Assembly (NCBI GenBank): GCA_964475955.1
Contig: CAYYZY010000021.1
Location: 1-60,989, forward strand
Reading direction: 5' to 3'
Length of the DNA: 60,989 nucleotides
Source of the DNA: DATKZH01 sp964475955
GTDB taxonomy: Bacteria > Planctomycetota > Planctomycetia > Pirellulales > Thermoguttaceae
Shown piece by piece: positions 1-9,121 of this stretch; positions within the stretch are counted from its first letter, which is position 1; the number at the start of each line of letters is the position of its first letter. Position numbers and translations under genes: made by a program. Under the pieces are notes generated by a model. That model saw only the letters and a list, made by a program, of their open reading frames with translations. It did not search any database and had not been told where the DNA came from.

Positions 1-76
1 CTCGCCGGATTCACAAATACCAATCTGTACACGAATCGCGCACGGTGATTTAGATTTCCATCAGGCAGAAATCCTG

Positions 77-1951
77 ATGGACGTAGACGACATCCATGCC
101 GAAGCGCTGACCCTGCCGGACAGTTTCACGCTGCGGCTACGGATCTCAGGCAAAGGGCTTAGGGACCTGGTTCTCAACTATCCCTACATCTTCGAAGTAG
201 CGGAACCGGACGACATTGAAACCCCACAGCAGATTGCGCGCGACCTCAAGGCAGCCCGCGCACGGCTCAACATCCTGCCTCCCGACCCGGCCGCTTCCGC
301 CGTTTGCGTCGTCGACAGCGGCATTCAGGAGGAACACTTCCTGCTGGAACCTGGCATAGACAAGGAGACTTCGCACTGCTTTCTCCCAGGCATCTCGGAC
401 TCGGACGTCGCCGACTACGTTCCTCCTGGCGGCCACGGCACCCGCATTGCGGGAGCCGTCTTGCATGGGGAAGTGGTCCCAAAGTCTGGCGAAGTGGCGC
501 TGGGATGCTGGGTGCAGAACGCGCGCGTGCTCGACAACGGCTGCCGTATGCCCAGAACGATGTTCCCGCCCACGGTCTTGAGGGAAGTCGTCAAGCGGTA
601 TCACGAGGGGAAACGCCAGACCCGGATCTTCAACCACTCCGTCAACGCCGATGCGCCGTGCCGCACCCGCCACATGTCAGCCTGGGCAGCCGAAATCGAC
701 CTGCTCTGCACCGACTCCGACGTCCTGATCATTCAAAGCTCCGGCAACCTGAAGTCATCCCGCCCCGCCCCGCGGCTCGGAATCGCCGAGCACATTGCCG
801 GCGGCAGGCCCTATCCGACGTATCTCGCTGAGAACGGCTGCCGGATCGCGAGCCCTGGGCAGAGCCTTCAGGCCCTCACGGTCGGCTCGGTCGCGTACGG
901 GGCCGTCGCAAGTGGAGGCTGGCGGAGTCTGGCGTCAGACAGCGGGCAGCCCTCCGCGTTCAGCCGTGCGGGCCTCGGTATCTGGCACTCGATCAAGCCG
1001 GAGGTGGTGGAATATGGGGGCGATTGTCTTGTCAGCGGCGGGAATCCTCCGACAGTGGACACGCCGACCGTTGGCCGCGATTGCTATCCGGAACTCGTAC
1101 GGTCGACGATGCATGGCGGTCCGGCGTTTGACCGCGACGAAGTGGGAACGTCGTATGCGGCGCCCAAAGTCACACGAATCGCCGCCCGGCTGGAATCAAT
1201 CCTGCCCGACCAGCCCTGCCTGCTCTACCGGGCGCTGATCGTTCAGTCCGCGCGTTGGCCGGAATGGTCGGCAAGCTTGTCGCCCGACGAGCAGGCGAAC
1301 CTGCTGAGAAGAATCGGGTACGGCATTCCTGACATCGACCGCGCCACCACGAACACCGACTTTCGGACCACGTTCGTCACTCCTCAGGAGCAGTCGCTCG
1401 GCCCCGGCGATTCCCACATTTACCAGGTCCGAATTCCGGCGATGCTCCGCTCCGCGGCCGAGGACTACGACGTCCGCATTGATGTGACGCTTTCGTATGC
1501 CGCCGCTCCCCGCCGTACGCGCCGTACACCGCAAGGTTATCTCGCTACCTGGCTCGACTGGATCAGCAACGGTAGAGGAGAGCCGCTCGCCCATTTCCGC
1601 GATCGCGCCGTCAGGCGAGACGCAGAGCCGCCCAAAAGCCCTGGCGGTATCGGCTGGGCGATCGAGTCGCGCAGCAACTGGGGAGCCATCCGCGATATCC
1701 GACGCAACGTTGGCACCGTCCAAAAGGACTGGGCGATTGTCAAATCCTATGCGCTTCCCGAGGACTTCTGCATCGCGGTTCGCGGCCATCAGGGCTGGAG
1801 CCGTGATCCCGATTCCGTGGCCCGCTACAGCCTGGTGGTCACATTCGACATCGTCGGACAGGAAATCCCCATCTACAACCCACTGCGAACCGCGGTGCTG
1901 GAGCTGCAGGCCGAAGTCGAGGCCGAAATCGAGATGCAAGTGGAGCAATGA
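77..1951 (+). CDS. S8 (subtilisin-type) serine protease, 5' end uncertain or truncated
   Basis: Subtilisin-like protease with the full triad. Numbering from the ATG at 77, Asp80 is in VVDSG, His120 in GGHGTR and Ser359 in GTSYAAP; QSSGN supplies the oxyanion Asn. About 220 residues follow the catalytic domain and look beta-rich, ending in an acidic tail. There is no signal peptide, so it is probably cytoplasmic. Proteases of this architecture include IetS, which works with an AAA ATPase (IetA) in plasmid stability and phage defence; that link is by family resemblance only. The residues before Asp80 look like the end of a longer N-terminal domain, and the frame stays open to base 2, so the true start may lie left of the window. 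Against this, bases 34-45 match a terminal repeat of the element at 39346-39475, so the gene may instead be 5'-truncated by that element. No convincing ribosome site precedes 77. Confidence 0.8.
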   Translation: MDVDDIHAEALTLPDSFTLRLRISGKGLRDLVLNYPYIFEVAEPDDIETPQQIARDLKAARARLNILPPDPAASAVCVVDSGIQEEHFLLEPGIDKETSHCFLPGISDSDVADYVPPGGHGTRIAGAVLHGEVVPKSGEVALGCWVQNARVLDNGCRMPRTMFPPTVLREVVKRYHEGKRQTRIFNHSVNADAPCRTRHMSAWAAEIDLLCTDSDVLIIQSSGNLKSSRPAPRLGIAEHIAGGRPYPTYLAENGCRIASPGQSLQALTVGSVAYGAVASGGWRSLASDSGQPSAFSRAGLGIWHSIKPEVVEYGGDCLVSGGNPPTVDTPTVGRDCYPELVRSTMHGGPAFDRDEVGTSYAAPKVTRIAARLESILPDQPCLLYRALIVQSARWPEWSASLSPDEQANLLRRIGYGIPDIDRATTNTDFRTTFVTPQEQSLGPGDSHIYQVRIPAMLRSAAEDYDVRIDVTLSYAAAPRRTRRTPQGYLATWLDWISNGRGEPLAHFRDRAVRRDAEPPKSPGGIGWAIESRSNWGAIRDIRRNVGTVQKDWAIVKSYALPEDFCIAVRGHQGWSRDPDSVARYSLVVTFDIVGQEIPIYNPLRTAVLELQAEVEAEIEMQVEQ

Positions 1952-2566
1952 AGGTCGCAGCCATGTTGTGCTGCTCGCACGTGCCCTGACCAACGGGCTC
2001 GGGGCAATGCGCGTTCTTCGGTCTGACACACCGACGCGTCCCGGACCTCGCTCTCTGTCACGCATCTTTTCATGACGGCCCTTATGTCTTGCAGTTACGG
2101 ATGATCCTTGCACGTTGACGGCAATTCAGGACGCACGAACTTGATATTTCACATGACATGAGGTTCCCGCGGTAAGAGGCGGCCCACCGACGGCAATTCA
2201 CGCGGCCATCATGGGCTGATCTCACGTCGAATTGAGTACACGAGTCGGTCGGTTTTCACTCGTTCTGCGGTCCCACCGAAGTGACAGGGGACTCGCCGTC
2301 CCATGTGATGAGCGCAGGGGGGGAGGTGAGCTACGAAATGGCGACCGTGGCATCGGAGGGGCCGTGTTGATCCGGCGGAAGTGGCCCGCGGCTAGGCAGG
2401 TGTCGATCGGATTCGGTGGTCGCTGCACTCCGCAGGGCTGCGCCTTCCGCCGGGTTTCAGGAGCGGGATTGGTTGCGTGGGTGTTGAAGCAATGGGTCCG
2501 CCGCGGAGGCGCGCTATTCTTGCCCGGCTTCTTCTCCGCTCTCTCCTTGCCCGCTCGCTTCATGCG
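1952..2566. other. Gene-poor stretch after the S8 protease
   Basis: No reading frame here has convincing codon use, a ribosome site or a recognisable motif. The open frames on both strands at about 2222-2584 lie on top of one another and look like chance in high-GC DNA. The only pattern seen is a short direct repeat, GACGGCAATTCA, at about 2118 and 2192. The composition is somewhat less GC-rich than the downstream genes. Confidence 0.5.
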
Positions 2567-2603
2567 TTGACATCCCCCGGGCAAGCTGCGAGCATCGGGG
2601 GAT
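2567..2603 (+). promoter_or_regulatory. Possible promoter / operator upstream of the aldehyde oxidoreductase
   Basis: A consensus -35 hexamer TTGACA (2567-2572) overlaps the left arm of an 8-base inverted repeat, ATCCCCCG (2572-2579) and CGGGGGAT (2596-2603), with a 16-base spacer. The repeat would cover the -10 region, where no good hexamer is visible. It could bind a dimeric regulator controlling the gene at 2644. This is pattern-based only. Confidence 0.3.
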
Positions 2604-2643
2604 TGTTGTCCGGCTCGGTTGGTTTCCTCGAGGAGTGAAGCGT

Positions 2644-4515
2644 ATGGCGGTTCCCGGCACGATGGGAAGGGTCCTTGTCGTCGATCTGGCCACCGGGGAG
2701 ACCCGGTTCGAGCAACCTGAGGACGACGTCTACCTCACCTACCTGGGCGGATACGGGCTGGGCTCCTACCTGCTCTACCGCCGGCAGCGCGCGGGGGTCG
2801 ATCCGCTGGGGCCGGAGAACACGCTCGGTTTCTTTGCCGGGCTGCTGACCGGGACGGGCGGAATCACGTCGAACCGCTACGTGGTGGTGGCCAAGAGCCC
2901 CAAGACGGGCGGGTGGGGCGACGCCAACTCGGGCGGCACGTTCGGGCCCACGATGAAGGGCGCCGGCCTGGACGGCATCCTGATCACCGGGCAGAGCCCT
3001 ACGCCGGTCTACCTGCTCTACCGCGACGGCGGGGCCGAAATCCGCGCAGCCGACGAGTGGTGGGGCCTCGACACGGCCGAGGTCGACGACCGGGTTCGCG
3101 AGACCTTCGGCCCCCACGCCCGGGTTACCTGCATCGGCCCGGCCGGCGAGCGCGTGAGCCTCCTCTCCTGCGTGATCAACGACAAATACCGGGCGGCCGG
3201 GCGCAGCGGCCTGGGGGCCGTGATGGGCTCGAAACGGCTGAAGGCCGTGGTGGTGGTCGGGCCGCGCAAGGTCGAGGTCCCCATCGCCGACGCGGAGGGC
3301 TACAAGGAGGCGATGCGCCGGCACCGCGAATTCCTCAAGACGCAGCCCCGGTACACGATCATGCGCCAGTACGGCACCTGCGGCAGCCTGGCCGGACTGA
3401 CGGCCAAGGGCGATACGCCGGTGCGGAACTGGTCGGGCGTGGGCGAGCGCGACTTCCCCACCGCCGGCAAGATCAGCGACGACGCCGTCGTGGCCATCGA
3501 GAAGCGGAAATACGCCTGCTGGCGCTGCCCCCTGGCCTGCGGCGGATTGACCGAGGTGACCGAGGGCCCCTTCGCAGCCTCCGGACACAAGCCCGAGTAC
3601 GAAACCCTCGGCACGTTCGGCGCGATGTGCCTCAACGACGATTTGGCCTCGATCAATCTCTGCAACGACCTCTGCAACCGCAACGGGCTCGACACGATCA
3701 GCACGGGCGGCACCATCGCCTTCGCCATCGAGTGCTTCGAGAACGAGCTCATCACGCCGGAGGATACCGGCGGCATCGAGCTGCGCTGGGGCAACGCCGA
3801 GGCGATCGTCGCCATGACGCGCGCGATCGCCCGGCGCGAGGGTTTCGGGGCCGTGCTGGCCGACGGCACGAAGCGGGCCGCCGAGCGGATTGGGCAGGGG
3901 GCCGAGCGGTTTGCCATCGAGGTGGGCGGCGAGGAGCTTCCCATGCACGACCCCCGGCTCGTGCCCAGCGCGGCCACCACGTACAAGATGGACGCGACGC
4001 CGGGGCGTCACACCCAGGTGAGCACCTGGATCCTCGAACTGGGCACCGGCACGCCGGGACTGGTCGAGCAGCCCCAGCCGCAGTACTTCCGCCCGGGCAA
4101 AGGGAAAGCCCATGCCCGGATGAACAACTACTTCCACGCGGCGCAGTCGGCCGGCATGTGCATGTTCGCCCTACTGGCGCTGGAGCCCTCCGCGTTGACC
4201 GACTCGCTCACGTGCGTCACCGGCCGCCCGTTCACGCTCGACGACGCCCTCACGCGCGGCGCCCGGATCGCCGCCCTTCGCACGGCGTTCAATCACCGCG
4301 AGGGGGTGCGCAACGTCGACTTCCAGCTTCCCGATCGGGCGATCGGCATGCCGCCGCTCGAAGCGGGCCCGACCGCGGGCCGCACCGTGGAGGTCGAGGC
4401 CCACTTGCAGGACTACCTCGCCGCCATGGGGTGGGACGCCGCGACCGGCGCCCCCACCGAACAAACGCTCCGCGCGCTGGGTCTCGACTTTGCGGCCGAG
4501 GACCTGTATCCATAG
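2644..4515 (+). CDS. Aldehyde ferredoxin oxidoreductase family protein (tungsten/molybdopterin)
   Basis: 623 aa, full length for the AOR family, whose characterised members oxidise aldehydes to acids with ferredoxin as electron acceptor using a tungsten bis-pterin and one [4Fe-4S] cluster. The N-terminal domain has the expected pterin-binding glycine-rich stretches (GGYGLGSY, GTGGITSNRY). Cluster ligands are C292-x2-C295-x3-C299 with the fourth Cys probably C524 (SLTCVTG); the spacing fits the archaeal enzyme closely. Substrate cannot be read from sequence. I chose ATG 2644 over the in-frame GTG at 2635 because AGGAG at 2631-2635 then sits 8 bases ahead; the GTG would overlap it. It stands upstream of the kinase/regulator pair at 4755-7787, separated by 239 bases, and may or may not be under its control. 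Confidence 0.9.
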   Translation: MAVPGTMGRVLVVDLATGETRFEQPEDDVYLTYLGGYGLGSYLLYRRQRAGVDPLGPENTLGFFAGLLTGTGGITSNRYVVVAKSPKTGGWGDANSGGTFGPTMKGAGLDGILITGQSPTPVYLLYRDGGAEIRAADEWWGLDTAEVDDRVRETFGPHARVTCIGPAGERVSLLSCVINDKYRAAGRSGLGAVMGSKRLKAVVVVGPRKVEVPIADAEGYKEAMRRHREFLKTQPRYTIMRQYGTCGSLAGLTAKGDTPVRNWSGVGERDFPTAGKISDDAVVAIEKRKYACWRCPLACGGLTEVTEGPFAASGHKPEYETLGTFGAMCLNDDLASINLCNDLCNRNGLDTISTGGTIAFAIECFENELITPEDTGGIELRWGNAEAIVAMTRAIARREGFGAVLADGTKRAAERIGQGAERFAIEVGGEELPMHDPRLVPSAATTYKMDATPGRHTQVSTWILELGTGTPGLVEQPQPQYFRPGKGKAHARMNNYFHAAQSAGMCMFALLALEPSALTDSLTCVTGRPFTLDDALTRGARIAALRTAFNHREGVRNVDFQLPDRAIGMPPLEAGPTAGRTVEVEAHLQDYLAAMGWDAATGAPTEQTLRALGLDFAAEDLYP

Positions 4516-4754
4516 GCCACGCACCGCGGGGGTTTCGGCCGGTTCAGGCCGGTCGGGCCTGGGTTTTGCAGCGGACAAAAGGGGGACAGGCACCCTCGCT
4601 CTCGGAAGCAGCCACTGGTCAATTGGCCGACAACCGGGAGCCAGCCCCCGTTTTGTCACGCGTTCTTGGAACAGGCTGCACGCGGAGTGTGTGCTCGGTT
4701 GTGTTTCGCGGTTTGCACGGGGCGCGGGCACGTTCTGCGCGGGATGGTCAAATA

Positions 4755-6311
4755 ATGCACAGGCTCTCGGAAAGGTGGATGAGAAAGCGGCTCTTGTTTC
4801 GCATCCTCACCCCCAGTCTCTCGGTCAGTTTGCTTCTTCTGGCCCTGGGAGCGCTCTCCGGCTGGTACGTGCATCGGCAGCAGCGGGAGGCGTCGAGGGT
4901 TCTGGCCGAGAGTGTGGAGCGGATTCGAAGGGCGGAGGAGATCGTGTTCGCGGCGCGCGAGATCCGATTTCACCTCGGCCAGCTTGCGGTCACGGGCGAC
5001 CGGGAGCACCTGGCCGCCATCCCGCCCCTCTGCGCCTCGATCGAGGACGCCCTGAACCAAACCGATCCGCCGGTGCAGTCGGGCGACGAGCCAGAGCTTC
5101 TTGAGCAGGTCCGTCTCGGCTGCGCCGAGCTCGAACCGGCGGTCGAGCGCCTGCTGGAGGCCCCCGAGGGGGGCGAGCCGGGGCAAGTCCAGCGGCTCCA
5201 CCAACAGTTGGCGACCCGGCGCATCCTCGCCCCGGCGGAGGAGTACCTGGAAACGAGCAACGCGGCGATCATTGAAGGCGGCCGGCGGAGCGAGGCCCTG
5301 GCCGGGCGGGTCGCGCTCGGCCTTCTGCTGCTTGGGGTGTGCGGTTCAGTGGCCGGATTGGTGGCCGGGTACGCGATCGCCCGGGGAGTAGGCCGCTCGC
5401 TGTTTCAGCTTTCCGTTCCCATCAAGACGGCCACCGGCAAGCTGGAAGAGGTGATCGGACCGATCGACTTCGGCGAGCCCAGCGGAGTTCAGGACCTCGA
5501 CTCGGTCGTGGAGAGCCTCACGGCGCGGATTGCCGTCGTCGTGGATCGCCTGCGTCAGAGCCAGCTCGACCTGCTCCGCGCCGAGCAGTTGGCGGCCCTC
5601 GGCCAGCTTGCGGCGGGCCTGGCCCACGAGCTTCGCAATCCGCTCATGTCGATGAAGATCCTCGTGCAGACGGCGGGCGAGGCGGGCGCGTCGGCCAGGA
5701 TCGAGGGACGCGATCTGACGGTCCTGGAGGAAGAGCTGACGCGCCTGGAGACCTCGATCCAGAGGTTTCTCGACTTTGCCCGGCCGCCCACGCTCGAGAA
5801 GCACCGATTCGACGTGCGCGACGTGGTCCAGCGGATCCTGGACCTCGTGTCGGCTCAAGCGGTGCGGCGCGAGGTGGTCATCGGAAGCGAGTTGCCCGAG
5901 ACGCCCGTCATGATCGAGGCCGACCACGACCAGGTCCGCCAGTTGCTGTTGAACATCGTGCTGAACTCGCTCGACGCCGTGGCGCCGGGCGGGCACGTCG
6001 GGATCGAGGTGGGGGCCGAACCGGCGCGCCGGCCACCCGGCAATGCCCGGGACGCAGCCCACGGCCGGGCGTGGGTGGTCATTAAGGTGACCGACGACGG
6101 CCCGGGCATTCCGGAGGAGCTCCGCGAACGCATCTTCGATCCGTTCGTCAGTACGAAGGAGACCGGGCTGGGGCTGGGGCTGGCGATCTGCCGTCGAATC
6201 TCGGAAGCCCACGGGGGGCGGATCACCGTGGCGAATTCCGACGGCGGGGGCGCCGAGGTGCTCGTTCGCCTGCCTTCCGAACCGCAAGCCGAGACACCGG
6301 CCGCCGACTGA
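4755..6311 (+). CDS. Membrane sensor histidine kinase (NtrB/ZraS-like)
   Basis: 518 aa two-pass inner-membrane kinase. A transmembrane helix at about residues 15-39 is followed by a periplasmic helical sensor of about 145 residues, a second helix (about 185-210), a HAMP-like linker, then HisKA with phospho-acceptor His291 in LAHELRNPL. HATPase_c follows with N box (NIVLNSLDAV), G1 (DDGPGIPEE), F box (FDPFVSTK) and G2 (GLGLGLAI). This domain order is typical of kinases that pair with sigma-54 activators, and the NtrC-type regulator starts 15 bases downstream, so they form one operon. ATG 4755 is preceded by GGGATGG; ATG 4779 with AAAGG is a possible alternative that shortens the N-terminus by 8 residues. 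The periplasmic signal is unknown. Confidence 0.92.
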   Translation: MHRLSERWMRKRLLFRILTPSLSVSLLLLALGALSGWYVHRQQREASRVLAESVERIRRAEEIVFAAREIRFHLGQLAVTGDREHLAAIPPLCASIEDALNQTDPPVQSGDEPELLEQVRLGCAELEPAVERLLEAPEGGEPGQVQRLHQQLATRRILAPAEEYLETSNAAIIEGGRRSEALAGRVALGLLLLGVCGSVAGLVAGYAIARGVGRSLFQLSVPIKTATGKLEEVIGPIDFGEPSGVQDLDSVVESLTARIAVVVDRLRQSQLDLLRAEQLAALGQLAAGLAHELRNPLMSMKILVQTAGEAGASARIEGRDLTVLEEELTRLETSIQRFLDFARPPTLEKHRFDVRDVVQRILDLVSAQAVRREVVIGSELPETPVMIEADHDQVRQLLLNIVLNSLDAVAPGGHVGIEVGAEPARRPPGNARDAAHGRAWVVIKVTDDGPGIPEELRERIFDPFVSTKETGLGLGLAICRRISEAHGGRITVANSDGGGAEVLVRLPSEPQAETPAAD

Positions 6312-6326
6312 GGCGGGGAGGCTTCC

Positions 6327-7787
6327 GTGCGCACCTTACTTGTCGTCGACGACGAACCGAACGTCTGCTACTCGCTCGAGAAGGCGCTGCGGTCGGAGAC
6401 GCTGAACGTCATTTCCGCCGGCACGGCCCGAGAGGGGATCGAGCGGGTGCGGCGCGACGGCCCCGACGTGGTGATTCTCGACGTCCGGCTCCCCGACGCC
6501 TCGGGCCTGGAGGCCTACGGCCGGATCCGCGAGATCGACCCGAGGCTCCCGGTGATCGTGGTCACCGCCTACGCCACGACCGAGACGGCCATCGAGGCGA
6601 TGAAGCTCGGCGCCTACGAATACTTGCTCAAGCCGGTCGACCTCCACCAACTCCGCGAACTGGTGGCCGGCGCGCTGGAACTCAGCCGGCTGGGCCGGGT
6701 GCCGGCCGTTCTCGGCGAGCCGGCGCCGGAGCGCGTCGCCCCGGCCGACTGCATGATCGGGCGCTCGGCCGCCATGCAGAACGTTTACAAGGCGATCGGC
6801 CGGGTCGCCCCGCAGCAGGTAACCGTGCTCATCCTCGGCGAGAGCGGCACGGGCAAAGAGTTGGTCGCGCGGGCGATCTACCAGCACAGCCGGCGCAGCC
6901 GCGAGCCCCTTCTGGCCATCAATTGCGCGGCCATCCCCGAGACGCTGCTCGAAAGCGAGCTGTTCGGCCACGAGAAGGGCGCGTTCACCGGGGCGGATCG
7001 GCGGCGGATCGGCAAGTTCGAGCAGGCCTCGGGCGGAACGATCTTCCTCGACGAAGTGGGCGACATGTCGACCAGCATCCAGGCCAAGCTGCTTCGCCTC
7101 TTGCAGGAACAGCGGTTCGAGCGCGTCGGCGGCAACGAGACGATCCAGACCGACGTCCGGATCATCGCGGCCACGAACCAGGACCTGGCCGCACTGGTCG
7201 CTTCCGGACAATTCCGGCAGGACCTCTACTATCGGCTCAACGTGTTCACCGTCCACGTGCCGCCGCTGCGCGAACACATGGAAGACCTGCCGCTTCTGGT
7301 CGACCACTTCCTGGGCCGGATGAACCGCGAGCTGGGCAAGCGCGTGCGCACCGTCGCGCCGGAAGCGATGCGCCTGCTCGAAGAGCACAGTTGGCCCGGC
7401 AACGTCCGCGAGCTGGAAAGCACGCTCAAGTACGCGCTGGTGCACGCCACGGCCGACGTGCTCACGCCCGGCTGCCTGCCCTACAGCCTCCGACTGGCCG
7501 CGGGCCGGGGGGAAGCCCAGGCGACCGCCGCGCCGCCTTCGACGCTCGACGTGGCGGAGTACGCGCGCCGGCTCCTCGACGCCAAGCAGCCCGACATCTA
7601 CCACAACGTGATCTCGGCGGTCGACCGCGTCGTGCTCGAGGCGGTCCTCCGCCATACCCGGGGCAATCAGGTCGAGGCCGCCAGGCTGCTGGGGGTCTCG
7701 CGCAACACGCTTCGGGCGAAGCTCCGCGCCCTGGGGATGGTGCTCGAAAAGCAGCTTGCCCCGGAATCGGAGCGCGACGGGCAGTAG
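6327..7787 (+). CDS. Sigma-54-dependent NtrC-family response regulator
   Basis: 486 aa. An N-terminal receiver domain has acidic pocket D8/D9 and phospho-acceptor Asp52 (ILDVRLPD). The AAA+ activator domain carries Walker A GESGTGKE (about 171-178), the sigma-54-contacting loop GAFTGA (218-223) and Walker B with FLDEVGD (about 240). A Fis-type helix-turn-helix is at the C-terminus (about 445-470, ARLLGVSRNTLR). All elements needed to activate sigma-54 RNA polymerase are intact. Translation starts at GTG 6327 with GGGGAG upstream; the gene is 15 bases after the cognate kinase. Targets are not evident: I found no clear -24/-12 sigma-54 promoter next to the neighbouring genes. Confidence 0.95.
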   Translation: MRTLLVVDDEPNVCYSLEKALRSETLNVISAGTAREGIERVRRDGPDVVILDVRLPDASGLEAYGRIREIDPRLPVIVVTAYATTETAIEAMKLGAYEYLLKPVDLHQLRELVAGALELSRLGRVPAVLGEPAPERVAPADCMIGRSAAMQNVYKAIGRVAPQQVTVLILGESGTGKELVARAIYQHSRRSREPLLAINCAAIPETLLESELFGHEKGAFTGADRRRIGKFEQASGGTIFLDEVGDMSTSIQAKLLRLLQEQRFERVGGNETIQTDVRIIAATNQDLAALVASGQFRQDLYYRLNVFTVHVPPLREHMEDLPLLVDHFLGRMNRELGKRVRTVAPEAMRLLEEHSWPGNVRELESTLKYALVHATADVLTPGCLPYSLRLAAGRGEAQATAAPPSTLDVAEYARRLLDAKQPDIYHNVISAVDRVVLEAVLRHTRGNQVEAARLLGVSRNTLRAKLRALGMVLEKQLAPESERDGQ

Positions 7788-7858
7788 TGGAACCGGCTCG
7801 GCCGGCATGCACCGACAAGCCCGGCTTCCGGGCGACGGAATCGGAGAAGGAGGACCCC

Positions 7859-8659
7859 GTGGCCGCTTCGAACCAGTCGCAGCCCGAGCAGTTCGAGGCG
7901 CAAGCCCTGCTCCTCGGCGAGCGGATCGACTTGCGCGGCCTGGACCTTCCGGATCGCCTGGCCGTCGACCCGTTGGCCGTTCGGGTGGGAGGCGGCATCG
8001 GCGTGCTTTTCCGGTACGGGGCCGTCGTGTTCTTTGGCGTGAGCCCGGAAGCCCAGCAGGAATTCCTCGACCGGTTGGGCGATCGGGTGATCCAGCCGCT
8101 GGCGGAGCGGGAGACGGAGACGCTCCACGTTCGCGTCGCCCCCGACGCCCGGGAGACCGTGCAGGACGACACGGTCTTCCTGCACGACCGGGCGATCGAA
8201 CGGTTCCAGCTCGTCGCCGACGTGCTCGGCAAGAGCGTGGTGCTGGCCCTGTGCGAGTTGCGCGTGGCCGCGAGCTTCCGGCACGTCGAGCCCGTGGCCG
8301 TCGATTTGGAGCACAAGGGCGCGAGCGGGCGGCGCGTGGGCGAGTTGCTGCGCCACATCGGCGGGACGCTGGTGAGCGAACTGAAGATCGCCGGGCGCGT
8401 GGAGGTCGCCGACAAGCCGGAGCTGATCTGGGAACGGCCCGAGCTGGAACGGCTTTACGTTCGGCTGGCCGAGGAGTTTGAGATCCGCGAGCGACATCGT
8501 GTGCTCGAGCGCAAGCTGGAACTCATTTCCCGGACGGCCCAGACCGTGCTCGAACTGCTGCAACACCGCCATAGCCTGCGCGTGGAGTGGTACATCGTGA
8601 TCCTCATCGTGGCGGAGATCCTGCTCACGCTCTACGAGCTCTTCCTACACGCGGCTTGA
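7859..8659 (+). CDS. RMD1/DUF155 family protein with C-terminal membrane anchor
   Basis: 266 aa member of the RMD1/YagE (DUF155) family. It shows the family features FRYGAVVFFGVSPEAQ near residue 50, the acidic helical middle part and a single hydrophobic segment close to the C-terminus (WYIVILIVAEILLTLYEL). Yeast members are mitochondrial proteins involved in meiotic division and organelle translation; no biochemical activity is established for the bacterial proteins. The start is GTG 7859, set by a strong AGAAGGAGG ending five bases upstream; there is no better ATG. It follows the regulator gene by 71 bases on the same strand and could be the last gene of that transcript. Confidence 0.85.
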   Translation: MAASNQSQPEQFEAQALLLGERIDLRGLDLPDRLAVDPLAVRVGGGIGVLFRYGAVVFFGVSPEAQQEFLDRLGDRVIQPLAERETETLHVRVAPDARETVQDDTVFLHDRAIERFQLVADVLGKSVVLALCELRVAASFRHVEPVAVDLEHKGASGRRVGELLRHIGGTLVSELKIAGRVEVADKPELIWERPELERLYVRLAEEFEIRERHRVLERKLELISRTAQTVLELLQHRHSLRVEWYIVILIVAEILLTLYELFLHAA

Positions 8660-8697
8660 GCCACTCGACACGCGTGCGGCGACGAAATGGGGCGCGC

Positions 8698-8832
8698 CTA
8701 TTTCTTCGGCTTGGCTTGCGGCTCGTCGCACCGCTGGCAGCGCGCCTGGCGGGGAGCGATCTTGGCGCCGCAGTTGGAGCATCGGCGATGCTTCAGCTTC
8801 GTCAGGTACTTGTTTTCGGGCCGTGGTGGCAT
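8698..8832 (-). CDS. Small zinc-ribbon protein (44 aa)
   Basis: A 44-residue basic protein with two Cys pairs, CSNCG and CQRCD, 13 residues apart, forming one predicted zinc ribbon, followed by a Lys-rich tail. It resembles the short ribosomal-protein-L32-like or zinc-ribbon peptides annotated in planctomycetes, but no function can be assigned. ATG 8832 has AGGA seven bases upstream. Its end converges on the DUF155 gene with 38 bases between. A longer in-frame extension upstream lacks motifs and runs through the csrA 3' end, so I do not use it. Confidence 0.55.
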   Translation of the reverse strand: MPPRPENKYLTKLKHRRCSNCGAKIAPRQARCQRCDEPQAKPKK

Positions 8833-8920
8833 TCGAGATCCTGCGGTGATGGTTGCGAAATGCGGTTGCCGTCCTTCCCGCCGAGGCGGCATTCTGGTTC
8901 GTGTGACGACGCTTTCCGGC

Positions 8921-9121
8921 TCACGGCGCACCCGGCGCCGCAGCGAGCAGTTCGTGACCGGGGTCCGGCCTGCCCCAGATCTCCTGGCGGTAGATCGCCA
9001 CGTCGTCCGGCGCGGCAATTCCCACCCTCACGCGGTTGCGGGAGACGCCGAGAATGGTGACGGTCACGTTCTGTCGGGGCAGGCAGATCGACTCCCCTTG
9101 CTTCCGGCTGAGCACGAGCAT
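8921..9121 (-). CDS. csrA: Carbon storage regulator CsrA (RsmA) RNA-binding protein
   Basis: 66 aa. Begins with the invariant CsrA opening MLVLSRKQGESI, followed by the family's beta strands (VTVTILGVSRNRVRVGI) and DVAIYRQEIW; Arg44-equivalent contacts are in the RQEIW segment. CsrA dimers bind GGA motifs in mRNA leaders and change translation or stability. The C-terminal tail beyond the core is about 15 residues and Pro/Ala-rich. AAGGAGT sits seven bases before ATG 9121, a strong site. Flagellar partner genes (fliW, hag) are not in the window, so the regulon here is unknown. The neighbouring genes do not form an obvious operon with it. Confidence 0.93.
   Translation of the reverse strand: MLVLSRKQGESICLPRQNVTVTILGVSRNRVRVGIAAPDDVAIYRQEIWGRPDPGHELLAAAPGAP

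Noticed and set aside
2222..2584. Overlapping open frames on both strands after the S8 protease
   Set aside because: No ribosome site, no motif, and both strands equally open, so neither is credible.
2913..4754. The in-frame upstream extension of the histidine kinase gene
   Set aside because: It overlaps the AOR gene in another frame and gives Arg-rich shadow sequence; the kinase starts at 4755 or 4779 with its first membrane helix.
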